A stretch of 64,000 bases of DNA, from contig DEFO01000051.1 in assembly GCA_002350805.1 (NCBI GenBank), forward strand, positions 1 through 64,000, read 5' to 3'. Below are positions 17,521-24,327 of this stretch, in pieces. Source of the DNA: Prevotella sp. UBA2850 (GTDB lineage Bacteria > Bacteroidota > Bacteroidia > Bacteroidales > Bacteroidaceae). The notes beneath the pieces are model-generated. The model did not search any database and was not told the origin of the DNA. It saw only the letters and a list, made by a program, of their open reading frames with translations. The position numbers and the translations under genes were made by a program. Position 1 is the stretch's first letter, and every line of letters begins with the position of its first letter.

Positions 17521-17554
17521 GTGCAGTCATTCGTTGCAGTTTCAGACTATATAA
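17521..17554 (+). promoter_or_regulatory. Putative ECF-dependent promoter C
   Basis: GTGCAGTC at 17521-17528, 18 bp, CTATATAA at 17547-17554, in front of the radical SAM/oxidoreductase operon. Its spacer also contains the left arm of a 14-bp inverted repeat. Confidence 0.65.
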
Positions 17555-17638
17555 GTAGAAAGTCACGATTAAGTGAGCGCCACGCAAGTGCGCTTGCAGG
17601 TGGCCGAACGAAAGTGAGTTATCCAAACTGCAACGAAT
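17529..17638. repeat. 14-bp perfect inverted repeat spanning promoter C and the leader
   Basis: ATTCGTTGCAGTTT at 17529-17542 is the exact reverse complement of AAACTGCAACGAAT at 17625-17638. Between them lies a second hairpin (GCCACGCAAG, TGCG, CTTGCAGGTGGC). The left arm is between the -35-like and -10-like elements; the right arm ends 6 bp before the ATG at 17645. It may be an operator or cruciform, or a small inserted element. Confidence 0.7.
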
Positions 17639-17644
17639 TGTTTT

Positions 17645-18760
17645 ATGTACACGATTTACGATTATGCCTACAACGGGCTACTCTATCTAAACAACGTCAT
17701 GCGGCCAAGACACAAGCGGCTGTCGCAACTGATGATTTACTCAACAACCGCTTGTCAGTCGCGCTGCAAACACTGCAATATCTGGCAGAAACCAGTGGAA
17801 CATCTGTCACTTGACGACATCCGTCGAATCATGCAGAGCAAGTGCGTCACCAAACGGACAACCGTAGGACTGGAGGGCGGCGAGTTCATCCTCCATCCGC
17901 AGGCCACGGAAATCATGGCGTGGTTCCGCGAGCATCACCCGAACTACACACTGCTGTCCAATTGTCTCGCGCCCCGTCGTGTTATTGATGCCGTCCGCCG
18001 CTATCAGCCCCGGCATCTGTACGTCTCTCTCGACGGTGGCCCCGAGACTTACCGGCGGATGCGTGGTCGCGACGGCTACGATAAGGTCATTCAGGTGGTG
18101 GAGGCCGTGAAAGACGAGGTACCGCTGTCGCTGATGTTCTGCCTGTCGCCCTGGAACAACTTCGATGATATGGATTTTGTCATCGACATTGCCAAGCATT
18201 ACGATGTGGACGTGCGCATTGGCATCTACGGTACGATGGCCTATATGATGGCCTCACCCCCGACCCCTCTCCAAGGGGAGAGGGGAGCAGTTACTTCTCT
18301 GGCGGAGATACAGCAGCAAAGGTATTCACTCCCCTCTCCCCTTGGAGAGGGGTTGGGGGTGAGGCTTTCACAGACGCAAGAGAACTTCGACTTTGTGGCA
18401 CTCTACGACCAGTGGTGCAATGGTCATTTGCGGTTGCGCTGCCAAAGCATCATGAGTAGCCTTGTCATCCATAGCAATGGTGACGTGCCGCTCTGTCAGA
18501 ATCTCGATGTCATTCTTGGCAACATCCACCGTCAGTCGCTCGACGAGATTTTCAACAACGCGTCATCCTGCCAGACGCAGTGCCATTACTCCAAGAACTG
18601 CAACGACTGTTGGATTAACTTCCACCGCAAGTACGACATCATCCTCCTGCGAAACATGGAGCGACTGCTGCCCAAACGGCTTATTGAGAAATTCTACGGC
18701 CCATATCAGTGGACGGAAGACCCCCACACAACCTATCACCAATACTTCAAGAATCTATGA
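17645..18760 (+). CDS. Radical SAM/SPASM-domain protein with an in-frame repeat insertion
   Basis: Protein of 371 residues. The radical SAM cluster motif is CQSRCKHC (Cys37, 41, 44), followed by the GLEGGE SAM-binding segment and a TIM-barrel core (HLYVSLDGG). The C-terminal SPASM-type cysteines (266, 284, 309, 313, 319, 322) would bind auxiliary 4Fe-4S clusters. SPASM enzymes modify peptides, proteins or small sugars by radical chemistry; the substrate here is unknown. Residues 203-241 are encoded by a 117-bp palindromic repeat that keeps the frame. Its stop overlaps the start of the Gfo/Idh gene (ATGA), so the two are translationally coupled. Expected to be under promoter C. Confidence 0.88.
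   Translation: MYTIYDYAYNGLLYLNNVMRPRHKRLSQLMIYSTTACQSRCKHCNIWQKPVEHLSLDDIRRIMQSKCVTKRTTVGLEGGEFILHPQATEIMAWFREHHPNYTLLSNCLAPRRVIDAVRRYQPRHLYVSLDGGPETYRRMRGRDGYDKVIQVVEAVKDEVPLSLMFCLSPWNNFDDMDFVIDIAKHYDVDVRIGIYGTMAYMMASPPTPLQGERGAVTSLAEIQQQRYSLPSPLGEGLGVRLSQTQENFDFVALYDQWCNGHLRLRCQSIMSSLVIHSNGDVPLCQNLDVILGNIHRQSLDEIFNNASSCQTQCHYSKNCNDCWINFHRKYDIILLRNMERLLPKRLIEKFYGPYQWTEDPHTTYHQYFKNL
18251..18367 (+). repeat. Palindromic repeat inserted in frame within the radical SAM gene
   Basis: 37-bp arms (18251-18287, starting GCCTCACCCCC and holding CCTCTCCAAGGGGAGAGG; mirrored at 18329-18365) match with one mismatch. The 117-bp unit encodes 39 residues (ASPPTPLQGE to GEGLGVRL) without a stop. Sequences of this CTCTCC-AAGGGGAGAGG type are known as dispersed intergenic repeats in Bacteroidetes; here it lies inside a coding region. 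Confidence 0.9.
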
Positions 18761-19782
18761 TACAGCAATTGATAGACCGTTACAAACGCCTCCGTACCGA
18801 GTGTTTCCTTGCCCAAACGTACCAATATTCTTATGTCTTCGTCGGCATGGGGCAGCACTCGCTCACCAATCTTTATCCCGTACTTCACTACCTCGGCGTG
18901 CCGCTGAAGTATATCTGCGTCACTTCGGAGCGGAAAGCACGACTGATAGAGCGGAAGTTTCCCCATGCGAAAGCAATGACCTCGCTTGATGACATCCTTG
19001 ACGATGAAACCATCAAGGGCGTATTCGTCTCAGCCTCACCCGCTGCTCACTTCTCCATCGCCTCGCAGGTTCTGAAAAGCGGGAAGTCACTGTTCATTGA
19101 GAAACCACCCTGCCAGACACTGGCAGAACTCAACGTTCTCATCGATCTCCAGCGACTATATGGTTCGCCCGTGGCTATGGTTGGCCTGCAAAAGCGCTAT
19201 GCCCCCGCCGTGCAAATCCTTCGGAAACGGCTCGCCAAAGAGCATCTTATCAGTTATGACCTTCATTATCTCACTGGCAACTATCCAGAAGGTAATGTCT
19301 TGCTCGACCTTTACATCCATCCTCTCGACCTTGTCATCTATCTCTTTGGCAAACCCGAAATCATCGCCTGCCAACAAGTCGCCCCTGCGTCCTACATCCT
19401 CATGCTCCAGCATCCCCACATCGTCGGCACCCTCGAACTCTCCACCTCCTATACCTGGACATCTGCCGAGGAATCCCTCAAAGTCTGTACGTCAAACGGC
19501 ATCTATCGCCTCTCTCAGATGGAGCAGCTGACTCTCGAGCCAAAACCATCCACCATCCTTGGCATCCCATACGAGAAATTCCACAAGCATAACAAAACCA
19601 TCGAATATCTTTATGCACGTAACAACTATACCCCCACACTCCCTAACAACCAAATCTATTCGCAAGGCTACTACAGCGAGATACTATCCTTCATCACATC
19701 TGTTGAGCACGGCCATTCAAGCGTCCTCTCTGATATTGCAACAGTTAAGCCGACTTACAAAATCTTGACCGCACTATTATAG
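18757..19782 (+). CDS. Gfo/Idh/MocA-family oxidoreductase
   Basis: NAD(P)-dependent dehydrogenase of 341 residues. The N-terminal Rossmann segment reads YSYVFVGMGQHSL, followed by the family's FIEKPPCQT (EKP motif, catalytic lysine) at about residues 110-118 and the C-terminal alpha/beta domain with LLDLYIHPLDLVIYL containing the conserved His. Such enzymes oxidise or reduce sugars, inositols or cofactor-linked sugars. The start at 18757 is chosen because its ATG overlaps the radical SAM stop. The pairing with a SPASM radical SAM enzyme suggests sequential modification of one substrate, but neither reaction can be named from sequence. Confidence 0.85.
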   Translation: MIQQLIDRYKRLRTECFLAQTYQYSYVFVGMGQHSLTNLYPVLHYLGVPLKYICVTSERKARLIERKFPHAKAMTSLDDILDDETIKGVFVSASPAAHFSIASQVLKSGKSLFIEKPPCQTLAELNVLIDLQRLYGSPVAMVGLQKRYAPAVQILRKRLAKEHLISYDLHYLTGNYPEGNVLLDLYIHPLDLVIYLFGKPEIIACQQVAPASYILMLQHPHIVGTLELSTSYTWTSAEESLKVCTSNGIYRLSQMEQLTLEPKPSTILGIPYEKFHKHNKTIEYLYARNNYTPTLPNNQIYSQGYYSEILSFITSVEHGHSSVLSDIATVKPTYKILTALL

Positions 19783-19977
19783 ACAGCCTGCGGGAGCTCG
19801 TTGAATGTAATGTTTCGTTTTGGATAGTTTTCGTGGTCTTTAGTTAGAGACTGGGTGCAAAGAATATTTTTTAACAGCATACATAGCTTGATAAATAACA
19901 ACCTGAACAACTAGAACAACATTCAACACGAATCGGTCGTTAGACCGGAAATATGACTCCAAGCGAACCCCATTTCC

Positions 19978-20105
19978 AATTGATGCCTAATTAGGTTGCA
20001 ATTAGTCGACTAATTAAGGTCTAATTAATGCCTAATTACCCTGCAATTAATGCCTAATTACAAGGTAATTAATGCCTGATTGCAACTTAATTAATGCCTA
20101 ATTAG
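19978..20105. repeat. AATT array phased at 11 bp
   Basis: AATT (once GATT) starts at 19978, 19989, 20000, 20012, 20023, 20034, 20045, 20056, 20067, 20078, 20089 and 20100: twelve units almost exactly one helical turn apart, mostly of the form TAATTAATGCC. Phased AATT tracts would be expected to curve DNA. It lies between the oxidoreductase gene and the MFS gene. From 19783 to 19977 I see only a short hairpin (CGGTCGTTAGACCG, about 19935). Confidence 0.85.
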
Positions 20106-20480
20106 AAAAAACAGCTCCAGCCCCAAGGCCAGACCCCCCACCAGCTCAGGAAGTCCCCTCCATCTACCCCAAGGGGGAGAGCTAGTTACCCCTCAAGCTT
20201 GAGAGGTAATCACACTTATCACTTGTCACTTATCACTTGTCACTTGTCCCTTAAAAAAAGCCTCTTGTGGAATCTTTTTTTCACGCTCGCCAAAAGAATT
20301 TTAATTACTTTTGTGCTCACTTCATCAAAATTTTCGTACCTTTGCGCCCGATTTGCGAGAATGGCGAATCGGGGCGGCAACGAAAACGGCGGAAGATGTT
20401 TCTGTTTTCGGCGTGCCTCAGGGATTTTCTAAAAAATGACTCTATAGCTTGGTAGAGCTTTGCACTCCACACAGACTTTT
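20106..20480 (+). other. Repeat and structured leader upstream of the MFS gene
   Basis: 20199-20250 holds tandem CACTTATCACTTGTC units. Downstream of the putative promoter, two hairpins are visible: CCCGATTTGC pairing with GCGAATCGGG (about 20346-20376) and CGAAAAC pairing with GTTTTCG (about 20379-20410). The leader of about 130 nt could be regulatory, but it does not match a riboswitch class I can name. Confidence 0.4.
20310..20344 (+). promoter_or_regulatory. Probable promoter for the MFS gene
   Basis: TTTG at 20310-20313 and TACCTTTG at 20337-20344; the spacing of 23 bp is a little long for the Bacteroidetes consensus, but the -7 element is exact. Confidence 0.5.
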
Positions 20481-21677
20481 ATGGAACAAAAACACGTGAC
20501 GAAACGAGTGACGGCTACCATCCTGTCGATGTCGCTGCTCACCGTGATGGCTGGAGCCGCCATCGCCCCTGCACTGGGCATCATCAAGGCTCATTTTGCG
20601 TCGGCACCGGCGCTGACCGTACAACTCATTGTCAGCATGCCCGCGCTGCTGATTATCATCACCAACCTCTTCTTCCTGAGCATCAGCCGGCACCTGCGCA
20701 CACGGGCCATCGCCACCACGGGTCTGCTGCTCTATGTGGCTGCCGGAGGGGGATGCTTCTTTGTCGACAACATCTACGTGCTGCTCCTGATGCGGGCCCT
20801 GCTGGGCATCAGCGTCGGCCTCATCATGCCGCTGTCTACGGGCCTGCTGGCCTACTACTTCCCACCCGAGGAGCAGGCGCGGCTGATGGGTCTCTCGGCG
20901 GCGATGAACCAGATGGGCGGTGTGGTGGCTACGTTTCTGGCGGGCCTGCTGGCCACCATCGAGTGGAACTACGCCTTCCTGGTCTATCTGATGGGCCTCA
21001 TCGCCGTGGTGATGGTGTGGCTGTGGCTGCCCGACGAGCAGCTGGGCTCGGCCAACAAGCGCGGCATTCCCTTTGAGCCTCGTCAGCTGCTGAAGTTTCA
21101 CCCGTCTGTGATAGGCATGTTACTGTTGATGATGATCTTCTTCATCTACCCCACCAACTTCGCCATCATCGCCCGTCAGCAGACGGCACTCTCGAGCGAG
21201 GCCGTCACGATGATCATGGTGGGACTCGACGTGGTGGCCTTCTTCGTGGGACTCGTCTTCGGCCAGCTGATGCACTGGTTCCGCCAGCCCATCAAGTATT
21301 TTGCACCCCTGTTCTTCCTGTTGGGCTATGCCACGCTGCTGTTGTCGTCGGCTCCGATGATGATGGCCGGTTCGGCATTCATCGGGATGGCCTGCGGCGT
21401 GGGCGTGCCCTATCTGAACACCATTGCCAGCATCAAGGGCGGCCGCAACTCCGCCACCACCGTCATGCCCCTGCTCTCGGCAGCCCTCTATCTGGGCCAG
21501 TTTGTCTCGCCACTTGTGGTCATGCCCTTGGCGAAGACGCTTTTCGGGACAGCCGACCTGACAGCACCCTACAAGGTGGGCATCGTGCTCTGCCTCATCT
21601 TCCTCGTGCAGGTGTGGACCACCCGGCACTTCCAGAGCCTGCCGCCCGTGGCTGACCACCCGCAGAGCGGAAAATAG
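20481..21677 (+). CDS. Major facilitator superfamily transporter
   Basis: Inner-membrane secondary transporter of 398 residues with about twelve hydrophobic helices in two halves separated by a charged loop near residue 195-205. The opening AGAAIAPALGIIKAHF and the helix-4/5 region LLGISVGLIMPLSTGLLAYYF, followed by the conserved loop EEQARLMG and LSAAMNQMGG, resemble drug or metabolite exporters of the MFS. Substrate cannot be told. The ATG at 20481 is used; the frame is open a few codons upstream but only to a TTG. A strong hairpin terminator follows. It is transcribed alone. Confidence 0.88.
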   Translation: MEQKHVTKRVTATILSMSLLTVMAGAAIAPALGIIKAHFASAPALTVQLIVSMPALLIIITNLFFLSISRHLRTRAIATTGLLLYVAAGGGCFFVDNIYVLLLMRALLGISVGLIMPLSTGLLAYYFPPEEQARLMGLSAAMNQMGGVVATFLAGLLATIEWNYAFLVYLMGLIAVVMVWLWLPDEQLGSANKRGIPFEPRQLLKFHPSVIGMLLLMMIFFIYPTNFAIIARQQTALSSEAVTMIMVGLDVVAFFVGLVFGQLMHWFRQPIKYFAPLFFLLGYATLLLSSAPMMMAGSAFIGMACGVGVPYLNTIASIKGGRNSATTVMPLLSAALYLGQFVSPLVVMPLAKTLFGTADLTAPYKVGIVLCLIFLVQVWTTRHFQSLPPVADHPQSGK

Positions 21678-21699
21678 GAAGCCTTGCAATTACACAAAG

Positions 21700-21736
21700 A
21701 AACGAGCGGGAAAAGACCATTCCCGCTCGTTTCTTT
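21700..21736 (+). terminator. Rho-independent-type terminator after the MFS gene
   Basis: AACGAGCGGGAA pairs with TTCCCGCTCGTT around a 7-base loop and is followed by TCTTT. Confidence 0.8.
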
Positions 21737-21767
21737 ATGATGTTCAGTTCATCAGAACCCGGCTGTT

Positions 21768-21836
21768 TACTTCACCAGTACATCGAGGGTGATCTCGGTG
21801 CGCAGGGTGCCGTTCGACAGCCTGCACTGGACCACA
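21768..21836 (-). pseudogene. Duplicated 3' scrap of the DUF1573 gene
   Basis: The segment TTCACCAG-ACATCGAGGG-ATCTCGGTGCGCAGGGTGCC at 21770-21815 repeats the 3' coding end of the DUF1573 gene at 24330-24380 almost exactly. The match extends outward in degraded form to the CCCGCTCGTTTCTTTAT sequence found near 21722 and 24266. The rest of the gene is absent, so it is a fragment left by duplication or rearrangement around the region between. Confidence 0.75.
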
Positions 21837-21882
21837 ACAAGGTGGCAAAGCTTTAGGAGGGCGATGGATATGAACCTCGTCT

Positions 21883-23025
21883 CTACGCCACCGACCAATA
21901 CAGAATGTAGATGGTCAGCGTGAACAGTGCCACCAGCACGATGGTAACAATCAACACCGACAGCGTGATATAGCCCAGCAGGCGTTTCTTGGAGATGCCG
22001 GAGAACTGTTTCAGCGTCACGAAAACCATCAGTACCGCTATCAGCTGGATAATGAATGACCCCAGCAGGCTGCCAATGATGGAGTAGATGCTGTAGACAT
22101 TTGAGGTGTAGACCAGTGCCACCGTAAACTCAGAATAGCGCATGTCGGGTATGTACGGCGAACGGCGTATAAACAGGTAAAGCGGCAGCGAGAACAACAT
22201 CAATGTGAGCAAGGCGAAGATAGTGGGGTTCGAATCCCAAAGCTTGACCAAGGCCACGATAAATATCACAAAACCTTTGACCAGCGGCGCTTCCTTATTG
22301 CCCTTCTTTGACAATTCTTGGAGCTTGTCTGTCACCTCAATGGTTTTCTTTAAGAAATCATCAGCCGCTGTCGGTTTTGCACGTGCAGAGTCGCCTTTCA
22401 GCGAGTCCGTCAGCACAGCTGTTGCCTGTTTGGCATTTGCAGAATCGCCTTTCAGCGAGTCCTTCAGCACAGCCGTTGCTTGTTGGTCGCTTGCAGAATC
22501 TCCTTTCAGCACGTCGGTCAGTATGGCTGTTGCCTTTTCTACGCGTGCAGAATCGCTTTTCAGCGTGTCGGCCGGCGCGGCAGTCGTCTGCTTGTTGGAG
22601 CCACTATTCTTATTGCCTGAAAGCCCCAGGTCGATGCCATATTTGGCTATCAGCGAGAACGCTGCCAGCAAGAAAAACATCTTGAATGGTGGGAAATAGG
22701 CCGACTGCATGCCTCGCAGATAGTCGCGAATCATAAAGCCCGGACGAAACATCAGGTCGCGCAAGCTTCGCAGCATGCTCCGGTTGCCAATGGCCCATAC
22801 GTCGAGAAACAGCATCAGCGCCTTCTTGAAAGAGAAACGCCCCACCCCGGCCGCTTGTCCGCAGCGTGGGCAGTAGTTTCCCGTGTACTCCGTCTTACAC
22901 GACGAGCACACGTGGCTCTCCTGTTTCAGTGGTGCCACCTCGTACGGGCGACGCTGCCAAATGTGGAAAGCTCGCATCCATATAGCCCGTTTCTCTTTGC
23001 TCTTCAGATATTCCAAATATTTCAT
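21883..23025 (-). CDS. DUF3667-family membrane protein with tandem peptide repeats
   Basis: Membrane protein of 380 residues. Near the N-terminus there is a zinc-ribbon-like pair, CSSCKTEY and NYCPRCGQ, typical of DUF3667, then FLDVWAIGNRSMLRSL and the FRPGFMIRDYLRG motif. One hydrophobic helix (FKMFFLLAAFSLIAKYG) is separated from four C-terminal helices by a soluble insertion of about 100 residues, made largely of four near-repeats (about 20 residues each: KATAILTDVLKGDSA, QATAVLKDSLKGDSA, QATAVLTDSLKGDSA). Function of the family is unknown. The repeat-rich loop is not part of the family core. No operon partner is evident. Confidence 0.85.
   Translation of the reverse strand: MKYLEYLKSKEKRAIWMRAFHIWQRRPYEVAPLKQESHVCSSCKTEYTGNYCPRCGQAAGVGRFSFKKALMLFLDVWAIGNRSMLRSLRDLMFRPGFMIRDYLRGMQSAYFPPFKMFFLLAAFSLIAKYGIDLGLSGNKNSGSNKQTTAAPADTLKSDSARVEKATAILTDVLKGDSASDQQATAVLKDSLKGDSANAKQATAVLTDSLKGDSARAKPTAADDFLKKTIEVTDKLQELSKKGNKEAPLVKGFVIFIVALVKLWDSNPTIFALLTLMLFSLPLYLFIRRSPYIPDMRYSEFTVALVYTSNVYSIYSIIGSLLGSFIIQLIAVLMVFVTLKQFSGISKKRLLGYITLSVLIVTIVLVALFTLTIYILYWSVA
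22370..22575 (-). repeat. 60-bp tandem repeats inside the DUF3667 gene
   Basis: About four copies of a 60-bp unit (plus strand core GCAGAATCGCCTTTCAGCG then GTCAGCACAGC-GTTGCCTG). Copies differ at few bases, so unit number may vary between strains. The frame is kept because the unit is a multiple of three. Confidence 0.85.
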
Positions 23026-23101
23026 TCTGTTGCCAAAACTAATTAAAAAAACACAAGACTACAAGTTTTTCAGAATCAGGGGAATCGTTTTATGCTGTGT
23101 T

Positions 23102-23413
23102 TTATACAACTGTAAGCGAAACGCGCTTACCCAGTCCTGCAAAGATACGGAAGAGCGTAGAGAGTTGTACATCCGCATGCCCATTCTCTATCTTTGAGAT
23201 ATAACTTTTCTTCGTGCCAATCTTTGCAGCCAGTTGCTCTTGGGTCAAACCTGCCAGGCGCCGATGCTCCTTCAGACATTCTGCCAAGCAAAATGCCTCA
23301 GCCTCAGCCTCGAAAGTCTCTCGGTCCTCAGTTCCGCGCTCACCGTATTCTGCATCCAGCAGTTCGTCAAAACTCTCACAATTCTTAATTGCTTCTTTCT
23401 TCTTTGCATCCAT
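23102..23413 (-). CDS. XRE-family antitoxin (HigA-like)
   Basis: Cytoplasmic helix-turn-helix protein of 103 residues. An acidic, helical N-terminal arm (EFDELLDAEY-like, residues 13-50) precedes the XRE domain LTQEQLAAKIGTKKSYISKIENG (about 54-77) and a short dimerisation tail. This is the layout of HigA/RelB-type antitoxins that pair with RelE/HigB ribonucleases encoded just upstream, as here; the toxin reading frame overlaps the antitoxin ATG by one base but is broken. It is probably an autorepressor left without its toxin. Confidence 0.85.
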   Translation of the reverse strand: MDAKKKEAIKNCESFDELLDAEYGERGTEDRETFEAEAEAFCLAECLKEHRRLAGLTQEQLAAKIGTKKSYISKIENGHADVQLSTLFRIFAGLGKRVSLTVV

Positions 23414-23762
23414 TATTCTGCCTCCTTACTTTTAAAATACTCTTTCTTAATCGCTTCAGATCGCCTAATTTCCTTTTCGGGTGTCTTTTGAGTTTTCTTC
23501 TGGAAATCATGAAAAAGCACTACAATGGCACCACCATCAAGACAACAAAAAATGCGATAAATATTACTCTCCACCTCTACAAGGATTTCATAAATCCCAT
23601 CCGAATTCTCAATAAACTTGAAAAACTTTTTTCGGAATCATACGCTGGGTTTCAACCAGTTTCAGTACAAAGTTAATCTTATCACGCACTTTCTTGGTCT
23701 GTGACACGTAAAAGTCTTTGTAGCAGGACTTGAAGAGTTTGATGGTTCTAATTATCTCCATT
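23413..23762 (-). pseudogene. RelE/HigB-type toxin gene with two frameshifts
   Basis: Read on the minus strand from the ATG at 23762, translation gives MEIIRTIKLFKSCYKDFYVSQ, then continues one frame over as TKKVRDKINFVLKLVETQRM and, after a second shift in an A6G run near 23625, as FKFIENSDGIYEILVEVE, IYRIFCCLD, FHDFQKKTQKTPEKEI. The reassembled protein of about 115 residues matches the Gp49/RelE toxin family closely. Each shift is one extra base (near 23700 and near 23625). The last codon overlaps the antitoxin start (TAATG), the normal toxin-antitoxin arrangement. Inactive unless the shifts are sequencing errors or recoding sites. Confidence 0.8.
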
Positions 23763-23878
23763 TCAGTTGCCTTATCAGGCACAAAGTTAATTAATTAATG
23801 AACATCTTCCAAACTTTTATGCTCTTTTTTGGTAATCCTGCTATGATTTACATTCTTTTATTTCAAAAACACAAAAAA

Positions 23879-23910
23879 AAGGGATGTGCCTATAAAATGA
23901 CACATCCCTT
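23879..23910. terminator. Hairpin terminator
   Basis: AAGGGATGTG pairs with CACATCCCTT with an A-rich run on the left (and hence U-rich on the minus-strand transcript), suited to terminating leftward transcription. It sits upstream of the toxin remnant. Confidence 0.6.
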
Positions 23911-23942
23911 CTGTATGATCCTATACTTATACTTGCCAACCG

Positions 23943-24018
23943 TAGGGACTTACTTTATGTATGTCCGTATGCATTTGAAGATGTCCTATTCGCCGGACAT
24001 AGATAAACTAAGTCCCTA
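23943..24018. repeat. 76-bp imperfect palindrome
   Basis: TAGGGACTTA at the left end pairs with TAAGTCCCTA at the right end, and the inner TATGTCCG pairs with CGGACATA, with a small internal mismatch. No gene overlaps it. Size and shape fit a miniature inverted-repeat element or a structured RNA. Confidence 0.65.
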
Positions 24019-24052
24019 GGCATGGTGTGAGTCAAATCCTATAGGGTTGCCC

Positions 24053-24264
24053 TTATTTCTTTGTGGCCTTCACAAAATAGCAAATCAGCAGGATGTAGGC
24101 TGCCAGCGAGCAAACCTCGCTCAGCGGATTGGCCAGCCACGACACACTGACAAGGTTGATACCGCCAAAACGCAACAGGGCACTGACAACTCCCATCAGG
24201 GCACCACCGGCAATGAAACCGGAGGCAATGAGCGTGCCTTTCTCGCTGCGCTGATAACAGCATC
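24053..24264 (-). pseudogene. C-terminal scrap of an OPT-family oligopeptide transporter
   Basis: On the minus strand about 70 codons read GCCYQRSEKGTLIASGFIAG, then GALMGVVSALLRFGGINLVS and a hydrophobic end (YILLICYFVKATKK) before TAA at 24053. This is the last part of OPT/YSL-family transporters, whose full length is above 600 residues. Nothing of the remaining protein is present; to the right the sequence turns directly into the repeat shared with 21722. The gene is dead. Confidence 0.75.
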
Positions 24265-24327
24265 CCCGCTCGTTTCTTTATTCTATTTCCTGCTTATGCA
24301 ATATCGGTCAAAGGGAGAGGCGTGTCG

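Noticed and set aside
20346..20480. Guanidine or other known riboswitch before the MFS transporter
   Set aside because: The two hairpins lack the ACGR loops of guanidine-II and other class signatures I can recall; kept only as an unnamed leader.
20442..21101. Minus-strand open frame over the MFS gene
   Set aside because: Histidine/glutamine-rich antisense shadow; MFS motifs on the plus strand are clear.
23600..23640. Programmed -1 frameshift at the A6G run in the toxin gene
   Set aside because: Restoring the toxin needs a +1 shift here, not the -1 slip that A-AAA-AAG sites promote, and a second unrelated shift is also needed.
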